A stretch of DNA of 25,306 nt from JABDDM01 sp038240295 (GCA_038240295.1 JBBSDW010000026.1:1-25306); one strand, 5' to 3'. Shown: positions 15,273 through 23,619, counted from the first letter of the stretch. Translations and numbers: made by a program. Notes: a model not told the origin generated them from the sequence alone.

Positions 15273-16052
15273 TCAATGAACCTTGAACTGGAACGGTGCC
15301 TGGAACCAGACTTTCACCGGTTTGCCGCTTGCCGTTGCGGGAGTGAATCGTGCCTTCATCAATGCATCGCTGGCCGCCTTATCCAGAACGTCGGAGCCAG
15401 AAGACTTATCAATGATCACTTTCTTCACTTTACCATCGACATCGATCAATCCGCGTAGCGTTACTTTGCCTTCGATTCCCGCACGCTTGGCGATTTCGGG
15501 GTAGACAACAAGGCTCTGCAAATTCTGGATCGGTGCCGGATCCTGATCGACGCCGGCCACGAATTCATCGGGATCAGGGTCTTTGTCTTCTTTGACAGCT
15601 TCCTGGATCTTTACCGGTTCGGTACCAGTACCACCCACGACTCCGCTCGTCGCGGGGCCAGTACCACCCGGTACGCCCTGCACCGGCAAGTTATTCTGAT
15701 CGGGCATTACTGCCGTCGGGGCTACAGCGTCCGGCACTGGGATCGGCACACCGAAGGTTGGCCGTTGAATATCGGCGGCAGGCGGCGGAGCGGCGTTGAG
15801 TGGTACCGCTTCCTGTGGCTGCTCGGATGTCGAGGGCGGCGGTGCAAGTTCGGCAAGCGTTCGCATACGAACGATCGGAATTTTCGATTCGTCATCTTCA
15901 TGAAACCAACGCCACCCTAGAAAAAACAGCAGCAGGAGTACGTGAATACCGATCGAGATCGCAGCGCTCGTCGAGAAATATTTCGTCGCATTCGCCTTCA
16001 GGTCGATCGCGCCGTAATGCTCGTCTTTCGATGTGAGATTACTTAGTGACAT
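15273..16052 (-). CDS. tonB: TonB energy-transducing protein
   Basis: 259 residues using ATG at 16052, which lies 13 bases after the exbD stop. A longer in-frame start at 16112 would overlap exbD by 47 bases and add 20 polar residues before the KDEHYGAIDLKAN segment typical of Bacteroidota-type TonB starts, so it is rejected. Seen: a single TM about 28-48 (IGIHVLLLLFFLGWRWF), a Pro/Gly-rich spacer (about 70-170) spanning the periplasm, and a C-terminal TonB domain about 185-259 with YPEIAKRAGIEGKVTLRGLI, DKAASDALMKARFTPA and a closing FQFKVH. Role: carries proton-motive energy from the ExbBD motor to outer-membrane receptors. No TonB-dependent receptor gene is in the window. Confidence 0.95.
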   Translation of the reverse strand: MSLSNLTSKDEHYGAIDLKANATKYFSTSAAISIGIHVLLLLFFLGWRWFHEDDESKIPIVRMRTLAELAPPPSTSEQPQEAVPLNAAPPPAADIQRPTFGVPIPVPDAVAPTAVMPDQNNLPVQGVPGGTGPATSGVVGGTGTEPVKIQEAVKEDKDPDPDEFVAGVDQDPAPIQNLQSLVVYPEIAKRAGIEGKVTLRGLIDVDGKVKKVIIDKSSGSDVLDKAASDALMKARFTPATASGKPVKVWFQAPFQFKVH

Positions 16053-16065
16053 AGTGTTTACCCAA

Positions 16066-16569
16066 TTAGAGCGTACCAACGAGCGCCTGGTCCTTGTCAT
16101 CCATCGCGACAAGACTAAAGCGTTTTTCCTTTTGCCCGAGATCGAGCTGCGTCACATTCAGATCGTCAATGATATCGACGAGCGTCTGGTATTTCGCTTC
16201 GCGATCGATCTTGATCAGCGTCGCAAGCTTCGGATTGGCTTTCAAATGTTGCATCAAGAGCGTACGAAGCTCCGACTGCTGCATTTTGACGGGTGCATCC
16301 TGACCCATGTTCCAGAAGATCGTTTGATCGCGGCGTACCCGCAGCGTGATCAAATTCGACTGCGCGATCTCGACGCTCGCCTTGTTGTCGGGCGGCAGTG
16401 AGATCTCCATCACCTGCGGAGTCGTTAATGTGGTCGTGAGCATGAAGAACGTCAGGAGCAAAAACGCGACGTCGACCATCGGCGTCATATCGAGCCTGAC
16501 ACCAACGCGGTGCTTCGCTTTCTTGCCTTTCTTCCCCCTGCTTCCACCTGATTCTACTACTGCTGACAT
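16066..16569 (-). CDS. exbD: ExbD-type biopolymer transport protein (second copy)
   Basis: 167 residues. Seen: a basic N-terminus (GGSRGKKGKKAKHR), then the ExbD/TolR TM segment LDMTPMVDVAFLLLTFFML with the proton-carrying Asp in PMVDV, followed by a periplasmic domain of about 110 residues. The copies differ: this one has a shorter periplasmic part with IKIDREAKYQTLVDIIDDLN, the normal ExbD/TolR fold signature. It is separated from the first ExbD gene by 22 bases and from TonB by 13. Two different ExbD proteins probably form the heteromeric or alternative motor common in Bacteroidota clusters. Confidence 0.94.
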   Translation of the reverse strand: MSAVVESGGSRGKKGKKAKHRVGVRLDMTPMVDVAFLLLTFFMLTTTLTTPQVMEISLPPDNKASVEIAQSNLITLRVRRDQTIFWNMGQDAPVKMQQSELRTLLMQHLKANPKLATLIKIDREAKYQTLVDIIDDLNVTQLDLGQKEKRFSLVAMDDKDQALVGTL

Positions 16570-16591
16570 GTTTGTATTAGGTTAAGTGGTC

Positions 16592-17137
16592 TCAGGAAGA
16601 TTTAAGTGTGGTCACGAGATTGAATCTCGACGCTCCATATTTCTGCATGATGCGCATGACGTCATCAACATAGCCATAGCTGATACGCTTATCGGCGTCT
16701 ATCGCGTATTTAAGACTCTGGTTCTGCAGACGTGCCTGATGCACGAGTATATCGAGGCCGTCTTTACCGACACGAACCTGTTGTTTGCTTGTAAGCTGCA
16801 GATCGGTCAGTGGCTGCTTTGTCTTCGGGTCGACAATATTTAGCGGCTTGTAGATCGCCGCACGGTCCTTCTCGTTCGATACACCGAAATACATGATCGT
16901 ATCGGCAGCAGCGCCTGGCTGTACAGAGTCGATACCGATCGTCACAAGCACGACATTCGCGTCGGGCAGTTTCGTCGTATCGGCCTGTGCAGCCGGCAAT
17001 GCGATCACAAGGTTATCTTCCGACTGCGATTTGAACTTTGCCGTCAACATAAAGAATGTCAACAACAGAAAGCCAACGTCGACGAGCGGCGTCATGTCCA
17101 ATGTGAAGCCATGACGCTTCATTTTGATCTTTGACAT
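16592..17137 (-). CDS. exbD: ExbD-type biopolymer transport protein (first copy)
   Basis: 181 residues. Seen: MKRHGFTLDMTPLVDVGFLL with the critical Asp in PLVDV, one TM about 12-35, and a longer periplasmic domain with an insert (about 45-125) not seen in the second ExbD, ending in KYAIDADKRISYGYVDDVMRIM. Role: proton-driven stator partner of ExbB. The start has a GGAG-like purine stretch about 10 bases upstream, one of the few mild Shine-Dalgarno candidates here. It begins 35 bases after the exbB stop. Confidence 0.94.
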   Translation of the reverse strand: MSKIKMKRHGFTLDMTPLVDVGFLLLTFFMLTAKFKSQSEDNLVIALPAAQADTTKLPDANVVLVTIGIDSVQPGAAADTIMYFGVSNEKDRAAIYKPLNIVDPKTKQPLTDLQLTSKQQVRVGKDGLDILVHQARLQNQSLKYAIDADKRISYGYVDDVMRIMQKYGASRFNLVTTLKSS

Positions 17138-17172
17138 CCAAATTTTCTCCGGTTAAAAAACGTACTTTAACC

Positions 17173-17979
17173 TTAGGCCTGCGTCTGATTGCCCTTGCTG
17201 AGGAAGTTCGTCTGAAGATTCTCGACAAGATTGAGCGATGCTTCGTCGATCATATAAACGAATCCATCGACCTTGTTCGTGAAGAAGTTATAGAAGATGA
17301 TCGCGATGATAGCACCGAAGATACCGAGTGCCGTATTGACAAGCGCTTCAGAAATTCCGGTTGCAAGACCAGTCGCAGATGCCGCACCGGAGGCGCCAAG
17401 CGCTTGGAACGACCGGATCATTCCGAGCACCGTGCCAAGCAATCCGACCATCGTCGAAATGGATGCGATCGTCGAAAGTCCAACAAGATTGCGCTCGAGG
17501 ATCGGCGTCTCAAGCATCGTTGCTTCTTCGATCGTTTTTTTGATCTCGGCAACTTTGCGCTCGGTGTCAAGTCGCGAATCATTACGAACCTGCTTGAAAC
17601 GGTCGAGCCCTGCACGAATGATGTTCGCAACCGTACCGCGCTGCTGATTGCAGGAATCGATTGCCGCATCGATGTTGCCTTCGTCAAGCTGCTTTTCGAC
17701 CGAGACCAAGAACACGGTTAGATCCCGCTTCCCCTTTGCCTTTGCGAGCGAAAGGAAACGCTCGATGATAAAGGTAAAAGCCATGATCGTAAGGGTGATC
17801 AGGAATGGTACGATGATTCCGCCCGTATACATGAGACCAAAGTAGTCGTGTTCCTTCGGGGTCGTTTTATCGGCGGTTGTGAAATGCGAGGCGTCACCCA
17901 AGATCACATAATAGATCAACAGCGCGGCGACAAGAGCACCGATGGTAACGATCGTGACAAAAAGCGAATTTTTCTTCAT
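17173..17979 (-). CDS. exbB: ExbB/TolQ/MotA-family proton channel protein
   Basis: 268 residues. Seen: TM1 about 7-27, TM2 about 55-72, a cytoplasmic helical section with RNLVGLSTIASISTMVGLLG leading into TM3 about 170-190, then a GLATGISEALVNTALGIFGA stretch into TM4 about 210-232, the classic TolQ/ExbB C-terminal pair of pore helices. Role: five-copy channel in the inner membrane that, with ExbD, powers TonB. First gene of the minus-strand operon exbB-exbD-exbD-tonB-small TM-pstS. Leader A/T-rich without Shine-Dalgarno. Any promoter must lie in the structured gap 17980-18557, but I could not pinpoint it. Confidence 0.95.
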   Translation of the reverse strand: MKKNSLFVTIVTIGALVAALLIYYVILGDASHFTTADKTTPKEHDYFGLMYTGGIIVPFLITLTIMAFTFIIERFLSLAKAKGKRDLTVFLVSVEKQLDEGNIDAAIDSCNQQRGTVANIIRAGLDRFKQVRNDSRLDTERKVAEIKKTIEEATMLETPILERNLVGLSTIASISTMVGLLGTVLGMIRSFQALGASGAASATGLATGISEALVNTALGIFGAIIAIIFYNFFTNKVDGFVYMIDEASLNLVENLQTNFLSKGNQTQA

Positions 17980-18120
17980 TGCGTAAGGCGGATGAATGAG
18001 TTGCTTGAAAATGAAAAATCAACAGATGCGTAAACTTGAAAAAACCCAGTAAAAGGATCGTGCCGCCCATGTTTTATTCGTTTCCGGGCCGAATCCCACG
18101 ATTTTGTTCGGCTCACTTAC
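17980..18120. other. Leader region upstream of exbB, no gene seen
   Basis: This A/T-richer stretch presumably holds the exbB promoter on the minus strand. I see no convincing TTG/TAnnTTTG-type Bacteroidota promoter, no sigma-54 box and no ORF with family features. Short ORFs here do not carry recognisable motifs. Confidence 0.4.
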
Positions 18121-18480
18121 CGAAGATTGCAAGATTGCAAGAGTCAAAACGTGCAGAATGCAAGTTCATAGGATGTGACCCTGCAACGCAGAGATCCGAC
18201 CAACCACGGTATCCGCACGCCTTCAAGCTGCGGGGTCGGGGAAGGAGAATGAAGGCGCGGCCGCTCTGCGGTGCTGATTCCTAAACTGTCAGGCTTACCC
18301 CGCGCTTCCGCACGGGCTAATGATGGGCCGCTGCTCTGCAGCTACGAGTGCGCATTAGGTTTTCGTCCGAATCTCCGATACAACGCGCTGAAGGAGCCAC
18401 AGCATACTTCATAATTCAAACTTCATACTTGCCCGAACGCCCTCTCCCATTTCTTGGGGAAAATATGGAGAGGGACTTTT
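18121..18480. repeat. Hairpin-rich non-coding element, probably a dispersed repeat family
   Basis: Nested inverted repeats: CCGACC (18196-18201) with GGTCGG (18234-18239) enclosing CCGCA (18213-18217)/TGCGG (18229-18233); CTAATG (18317-18322) with CATTAG (18353-18358) enclosing GCTGC (18330-18334)/GCAGC (18338-18342); and CCCTCTCC (18440-18447) with GGAGAGGG (18467-18474). A tandem AGATTGCA pair precedes it near 18125. GC-rich and unlike its A/T-rich flanks. An open frame over part of it lacks any known domain and looks incidental. The layout suggests a mobile or multi-copy intergenic repeat, as I have seen in metagenomic FCB genomes; this is not proven here. Confidence 0.55.
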
Positions 18481-18501
18481 AAAGGATTTTTTAATCCTAA
18501 T

Positions 18502-18539
18502 AAAAACCCGGACCAGCTTTTGCCGGTCCGGGTTTTTTT
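18502..18539 (-). terminator. Rho-independent terminator of the long secreted-protein gene
   Basis: CCCGGACC (18507-18514) pairs with GGTCCGGG (18525-18532), with an inner GC-TTTT-GC cap, flanked by A5 (18502-18506) and T7 (18533-18539). On the minus strand it lies 19 bases past the TAA of the 1393-residue gene and ends in a T-run of five; it would work in both directions. A second small hairpin, AGGATT-TTTT-AATCCT (18483-18498), adjoins it. Confidence 0.88.
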
Positions 18540-18557
18540 GAATAAGACGTGTCTCGA

Positions 18558-21500
18558 TTATTTTGCGACGACTACTCTGCGTGTCGCTGTATTGGTGCCG
18601 TCGGTGATCCTCAGATAATACGGACCCGATGCAAGACGCGAGGCATCGAACAGCACCTGATGGGTGCCGCTCGTGAGGGTCTCGTTATTCATGATCGAAG
18701 CCACCTGATTGCCGAGCGCATCAAATACGCCGACCGAAACGACTGCACTCGCCTGGCGTACCGTGATGCCGATCTTCGCAGAGCTCGTCACAGGATTTGG
18801 CTCGGGCAGACTGATATCGAGCGGCAACAGCGATCCACGCAGCGCGCGCTGTACGGTCGAATCGCCGCAGAGTTTTGTAAGCCCAAATTCGCCATTGATC
18901 GCGCTCGTCGAGATATAGCAAATTGCCATCCCGCCTTTATCGTTGAATGAAACCGAATTGAGAACGATCGCACTGGAATCGTTCGAATTCAGCATCGCAA
19001 TAAGCGGCAGTGTCGCAAGCGTAGTTTCCTGTGTTAGAGGATTCGCACTCACGCCGTGGAAGACGATCGTCTCGATGTGCGTAACCGGATCTGTATTGTC
19101 ACTCGCGATTGTCACTGCCACGCCGCTTGGCGCCTGAATAGCGGTCTTGTTCAGCTGGAAAGCATCCTGGTACCAACTCAACGAGAAGTCATAGCCATAG
19201 ACCTCGTTCGTGGCAGTCTGGAACGGCTGACTGATCTTGATCGGCACACTGACAGGATCGCCAGCATGTCCACTGTAGACGCTTATCGGACCAGTACCGC
19301 CCACGCCTACGATCTCGGTTACATTCGAGCCAACGCCGGTAAGCGGCGCGATCTGCACGAGCTGCGTTGCTGTGTCCTTTGAGGTTTCGAATGTGTAGAC
19401 GAGCCCAGCGTTACGAATCCCGGTAGCAGTCGGAGCGAAGGTAACAGGCAATGTAACCGATTGACCTGGCGGAACAGTGATCGGGAACACCGGGGATGGC
19501 GTCTGCAGGAAGTCGCCAGCGTCTGTCCATCCATTCACATTCGCGACAACCGCGGACAGGATGAAGGCCGTGTCCAGCGAGCTCGGCGAGCTATTATTGA
19601 AGAATGTCGATACATCGTTCTTCGTCTTACAGGTGTAGACCGTTTTGTAATCGGCCCCCTGGACAAGATATCCTGTCGAGGTAACAAACGCTTTGGCGCC
19701 CTGCTGTCTTGATTGCGCACACGTGGCGTTCGCCGGATTCACAGTGATCATGGCATCATATTCACGAGGCTGTGCGCCGCCTGCAAAGTTGATCGTCTCG
19801 ATCTGTGATGCGCCGGCAGCAACGTTGAACGGTGCCTGCGGAGTCACCGCAAATGCGCCGGCATCGGGGCCGGAGACAACGATCGAGTTCACGTTCAAAA
19901 CATCATTACCGGTGTTCTGAATCGTAAACTGACCACTTAGAGAAGTTGAGAGCGTCGTTGTGCCGAGGTTCACTGCGGTCGCGCCAGGCGTAACAGCAAG
20001 CACAGGTGCCTTGCTATCGCCCGAAAGCGTCGCGGTTAGTACCACGCCAGACTGCGTATTCAAACTAAGCGTCGCAGTCCGAACGCCCGAAAGCATTCCC
20101 TTTACGGTAGGATCGAACTTGATCACGTAGAACACTCCCGGTGATGGCTGCGGATCGAGCTGTACTGGATACGAACCATTGCCGGGGCTGAACGAAACGA
20201 TCGAGAAACTCGAAGCATCCGCTCCGGTGATCGATGCCCCAAGAATCTGATCGGCATTGTGCTCGGGGTCATACACGGTGTCGATGATCGTAGGCGTTTC
20301 GCCGCACTGCGCAAGGAAGCTCTCCTGATACGAAGTCAAGCGTGCCCCAGCGCGGAACGAGCGTCCGACAAGCAATGAAGTATCTTTGATCGAGCGAGCG
20401 AACTTCAGCGGATTATTCGTCGTGAATAGATCCGTTGTCATAAACGTCCCGCTATGAGACGGATGGAAACAAGCAGTGAGTGTGATCGACTGACCCGGTT
20501 GCAGGATGATCGGATACGTTAGCGGTGCGATTGCGCTCACAGAAAAATCGACCGTGTTCGGCAGTTGATCTTTCGTGATCGTCAAAACGGCCTGACCGCG
20601 ATTTGTAATCTTTAAAGGCAGGCACTTCGACGAGCCTAAATCGACAACACCGAAGTCGATGTCGTCAGCAAAGATGAGCGGCGTTACGCCCAGTCCCTGT
20701 AGCGGCAAGCGCTGTTGTGGGCAGTTGGAATTGAAGATGAGCGTATCGAACGACATCATGCCTGTGTCGCTTGGCGAATAACAAACCGACACTTGAACGC
20801 TCTCGCCCGGATTCAGGCTCTTAAGCGAGTTCGGCGTAAAAGTAAATTTTCCACCCTTGGCCGTCCCTTCAAGCTGAAGATTTGTCAGATTGAGCGTGCC
20901 GGAAGCTTGAATATTCTTGATGGTGATCGTCTTGCAACTATCCTGATCGATCGTGACCGGCGAATAGACATAGGTCGGCGCTGGCGAATAAGAAAGTTTC
21001 GGCGCCGAATAGGAATATTGATAGACGGTGTCGTTGCCTGCCTTATCGACGGTATAGATTGCGGCATACGCATCTTTGGTCGGATCGACGATATTCAGCG
21101 TGAAGGTCGCTGTCGAATCGCCAGGGTTGAAGTTGGGATCGAGTGCAAAGTTGTAGTTGAACGATGGCAGCGCCCAGCGAGGGTCGTTCGGTTCAACGAT
21201 CAGATCGACCTCCGCGATTTTTGTATCCTCAAAGGAAAATGACGGAATGTGACGCACTTCACGAAGCTTGACCGTATAATTACCGCACGAAGCGACCGTA
21301 TCCTGTAACGGGGGAAGCGTGTCGGGTGATGAAATATTGAGCGCCATACCGGTCGGCCAGCCGTAGCCCTCATAGGAGCTGAAGCCATATTGATACATCC
21401 CGAACGGCACATTCGCAGTTGCGACATAGGTCTGCGAACCCGCCGGCAATTTCACTCGAATGGCCGCCATGACAGGATTCGTGTTCGAAAATGTAGCCTG

Positions 21501-22739
21501 GCCGACCGTCCCGTACGAGTTGATCCCGAGACCGTTGATCTTGATCGTGTAGATCGAATCGTATCGTGTGATGCAGGTGAGGAAATTATTGAACGAACCG
21601 TTCTTGGCAGGCAGCGGTGTGCGGAAGATCATCTTCTTCTCAAACTGCTCCTGCGGCGTCATCAGGATCATGAAGGGATCGGCAGTGCCGGGATCGCCCT
21701 GATAACCTTGCGAGTAGGAATACTGGATCGTCAGAAATTTCTTGTGATTGATCGATGTGAAGACTTCCGGGACCGTCACCGTAGGGATCTCAGCCCATTG
21801 GCCTGCATCCAAATTAAGCGGCCCGTTTCCGTTGTACGTGATCTTGTTTCCGTCTTCGCCCGAGAGGACGCGAATGTAATCACCACAGACAGTGCGGCCA
21901 GCCATCGGCATGTCGAAATATTGTGTGCCCCACTTGTCTGTCGGTGGGATCATTTCGAGTAGATGATCGGCCGAAGTCATACTCACATCGATGGGAGAGA
22001 TTTGATGGCCGGAAAGCAGCGCGATGGGCTTATTGCTGGTGACCAGCGAGCCGGTTAGATCATCGTCGCCAAGATAAAGACCTGTCGATTGGACAAGATA
22101 GGTTTGGCCCTTCATCAACGTAAAGCCGAACGAGTCGCCGGGATTATGATCGGGTTGACCATTGGGCCCGCGAGTGTGTGCCTTGGTCGTGATGTTTACA
22201 GCCGTATTGTCCTGCGTCGCCACAATAACATATTCGCCCACGGTCGGAGTAGAGCCGAAGTTGGCGTCATAGTAATTGACGGTATAGTAGCTTTTACCGA
22301 GTGCCGGCGTTGGAATCGCAAGAAATCCATCGGGCGATCCGCCAAGGTATCCCGCGCCTCCGTCCCATACGTTGTAACCATACATCGTGATCGGTGCCGT
22401 ACTTGTAATATGGATTCCGAGATTGGAAGGAGTTTCTGGAGTGCGGGTGACGCCAGCTCCGTTGAGATCGGCCGTGATCGATGTGTTGGCAGCAAGTTTA
22501 TAGGTGGTCGTCGAATTATTGATCGTAACCTTGACTACATTCGATGTACCCGAGGCGATAAAAAGCTGCGTCACATTTCGGCCACCCTGGAAGTTCGGCA
22601 TGAACGCAACCCAGTAATCGGTGCCGGACGAAGAAACGCCCTGAGCGCTGGCGAGCTCCGACAGAGCCAGCAAGAATATACTCGAGACAATGAGTGAAGT
22701 TTGTACCCAACGATTGCAGGAGAGCATGATCTCTTTCAT
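18558..22739 (-). CDS. Very large secreted protein: IgGFc-binding-like N-terminus, Ig-like/choice-of-anchor repeats, cohesin-like module, T9SS C-terminal domain
   Basis: 1393 residues. Seen: signal peptide 1-33 (LSELASA, then Q); a region of about 35-460 beginning GTDYWVAFMPNF, matching the IgGFc-binding-protein N-terminal family, with SADHLLEMIPPTDKWGTQYF inside; then beta-sandwich repeats of the choice-of-anchor D/ASPM-SPD-2 type, each with a phrase like LKITNRGQAVLTIT or FTIQNTGNDVLNVNSI and a P-G-x-S turn; a cohesin-like stretch about 1190-1300 (PVSVPIKISQPF...YGYDFSLSWY); and a C-terminal T9SS type A sorting domain of about 80 residues (LPEPNPVTSSAKI...GPYYLRITDG...RRVVVAK). Role: exported by type IX secretion to the cell surface or medium; adhesion or matrix building is a reasonable guess. 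Start ATG 22739 has an A/T-rich leader; MLSC at 22727 is an alternative. It has its own strong terminator. Confidence 0.9.
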   Translation of the reverse strand: MKEIMLSCNRWVQTSLIVSSIFLLALSELASAQGVSSSGTDYWVAFMPNFQGGRNVTQLFIASGTSNVVKVTINNSTTTYKLAANTSITADLNGAGVTRTPETPSNLGIHITSTAPITMYGYNVWDGGAGYLGGSPDGFLAIPTPALGKSYYTVNYYDANFGSTPTVGEYVIVATQDNTAVNITTKAHTRGPNGQPDHNPGDSFGFTLMKGQTYLVQSTGLYLGDDDLTGSLVTSNKPIALLSGHQISPIDVSMTSADHLLEMIPPTDKWGTQYFDMPMAGRTVCGDYIRVLSGEDGNKITYNGNGPLNLDAGQWAEIPTVTVPEVFTSINHKKFLTIQYSYSQGYQGDPGTADPFMILMTPQEQFEKKMIFRTPLPAKNGSFNNFLTCITRYDSIYTIKINGLGINSYGTVGQATFSNTNPVMAAIRVKLPAGSQTYVATANVPFGMYQYGFSSYEGYGWPTGMALNISSPDTLPPLQDTVASCGNYTVKLREVRHIPSFSFEDTKIAEVDLIVEPNDPRWALPSFNYNFALDPNFNPGDSTATFTLNIVDPTKDAYAAIYTVDKAGNDTVYQYSYSAPKLSYSPAPTYVYSPVTIDQDSCKTITIKNIQASGTLNLTNLQLEGTAKGGKFTFTPNSLKSLNPGESVQVSVCYSPSDTGMMSFDTLIFNSNCPQQRLPLQGLGVTPLIFADDIDFGVVDLGSSKCLPLKITNRGQAVLTITKDQLPNTVDFSVSAIAPLTYPIILQPGQSITLTACFHPSHSGTFMTTDLFTTNNPLKFARSIKDTSLLVGRSFRAGARLTSYQESFLAQCGETPTIIDTVYDPEHNADQILGASITGADASSFSIVSFSPGNGSYPVQLDPQPSPGVFYVIKFDPTVKGMLSGVRTATLSLNTQSGVVLTATLSGDSKAPVLAVTPGATAVNLGTTTLSTSLSGQFTIQNTGNDVLNVNSIVVSGPDAGAFAVTPQAPFNVAAGASQIETINFAGGAQPREYDAMITVNPANATCAQSRQQGAKAFVTSTGYLVQGADYKTVYTCKTKNDVSTFFNNSSPSSLDTAFILSAVVANVNGWTDAGDFLQTPSPVFPITVPPGQSVTLPVTFAPTATGIRNAGLVYTFETSKDTATQLVQIAPLTGVGSNVTEIVGVGGTGPISVYSGHAGDPVSVPIKISQPFQTATNEVYGYDFSLSWYQDAFQLNKTAIQAPSGVAVTIASDNTDPVTHIETIVFHGVSANPLTQETTLATLPLIAMLNSNDSSAIVLNSVSFNDKGGMAICYISTSAINGEFGLTKLCGDSTVQRALRGSLLPLDISLPEPNPVTSSAKIGITVRQASAVVSVGVFDALGNQVASIMNNETLTSGTHQVLFDASRLASGPYYLRITDGTNTATRRVVVAK

Positions 22740-23049
22740 ATTTTAGCTGTAAAAAAATTTGGGTGTCCTTGACTCTTCGACGACCCGAAGTCCGTCAGGA
22801 TGCATTACGATCACGCAATCAACTCGCATCTCGATCGAGTACGGCTTCGACGCCGGAGACAACAATTGAAACTATTGACGAACTGACACAGTGGTTTCCC
22901 CTTCGGTAACACAACAAACGCTCAGAAGATACACTTGATCTACTAACGGCCAAAACTCATTCAACATTCCGCCGCAGTGGCTTTCCAGATCGGTGTCGTA
23001 AATTCGCACTGCGCATGTAGAGAATCATTCATTTACCCTGTGACATTGC
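22740..23049. promoter_or_regulatory. Divergent intergenic region between the secreted protein and the YetF-like gene
   Basis: 310 bases with no ORF that carries recognisable features. It must serve both the minus-strand secreted-protein gene (A/T-rich leader at 22740-22760) and the plus-strand membrane-protein gene. A perfect 10-base palindrome, CTCGATCGAG, lies at 22830-22839 and could be a regulator site or chance, because GATCG words are common here. I cannot assign -35/-10 or -33/-7 elements with confidence. Confidence 0.4.
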
Positions 23050-23592
23050 ATGTTTGATCAACTGACAGCTTTCCCTGAGATCATCCTTCGAAGTTCCGTC
23101 GTCTATCTCGCGATCCTTATAGGGTTTCGGATAGCCGGAAAGCGGCATATTTCCCAGTTGTCGCTTGTCGACTTTGCGCTTGTCCTGCTTGTATCGAACG
23201 CGGTACAGAATGCGATGGTCGGAAACGACACTTCACTGACCGGTGGACTTTTCGCAGCGGCTACGCTCATCTGTATCAACCTGCTTCTCACGCGATTCGT
23301 ATTCAAGAGCAATCGCTTTGGCAAAGCGCTGCAGGGCGAGGCAAGATTGTTGATCCATAATGGTATTGCGATTCAGCACAACCTCGACATTGAAGAGATC
23401 TCCCAAGACGAATTGGAGGAATCGATTCGCGAGCATGGGATAGAGACCATCGCCGAAGTGAAGGTCGCCGTGATTGAACTCGACGGTTCGATTTCCATCG
23501 TTCCCTTTCAGAGCCAAGGCAAACCAACGTCGCACCGATCTACCAACGTTCAAAAAAGGCGCCGGTCACGCCGGGGATTAAAGCCATCCTAA
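23050..23592 (+). CDS. DUF421/YetF-like membrane protein
   Basis: 180 residues. Seen: three hydrophobic segments (about 10-27, 40-58, 62-82) with RIAGKRHISQLSLVDF and VSNAVQNAMVGND, both typical of the YetF (DUF421) N-terminal half; then the cytoplasmic domain with LLIHNGIAIQHNLDIEEISQDEL, REHGIETIAEVKVAVIELDGSISIV, the family's conserved core. The last 20 residues are basic and low-complexity (KRRRSRRG), beyond the usual fold. Known members are small integral-membrane proteins; some Bacillus YetF-family proteins act in spore germination or stress, but the activity here is unknown. It stands alone: 310 bases separate it from the gene upstream and 136 from the ABC-F gene downstream. No Shine-Dalgarno. 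Confidence 0.88.
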   Translation: MFDQLTAFPEIILRSSVVYLAILIGFRIAGKRHISQLSLVDFALVLLVSNAVQNAMVGNDTSLTGGLFAAATLICINLLLTRFVFKSNRFGKALQGEARLLIHNGIAIQHNLDIEEISQDELEESIREHGIETIAEVKVAVIELDGSISIVPFQSQGKPTSHRSTNVQKRRRSRRGLKPS

Positions 23593-23619
23593 GCCTGAGT
23601 GCCAGGGATCCTGAGCGAC

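Noticed and set aside
16053..16112. Longer tonB start at 16112
   Set aside because: It would overlap exbD by 47 bases and adds 20 basic residues absent from the family start; ATG 16052 follows the exbD stop by 13 bases.
18121..18150. Possible CRISPR from the tandem AGATTGCA
   Set aside because: Only two 8-base units without spacer-sized intervals; no repeat-spacer pattern and no cas genes.
18036..18284. Plus-strand frame of 82 codons upstream of exbB
   Set aside because: No domain, sits over the hairpin-rich repeat; likely an incidental open frame across a dispersed non-coding element.
17980..18557. tRNA or riboswitch in the large gap
   Set aside because: No cloverleaf with T-loop/anticodon features and no known riboswitch core could be fitted by eye.
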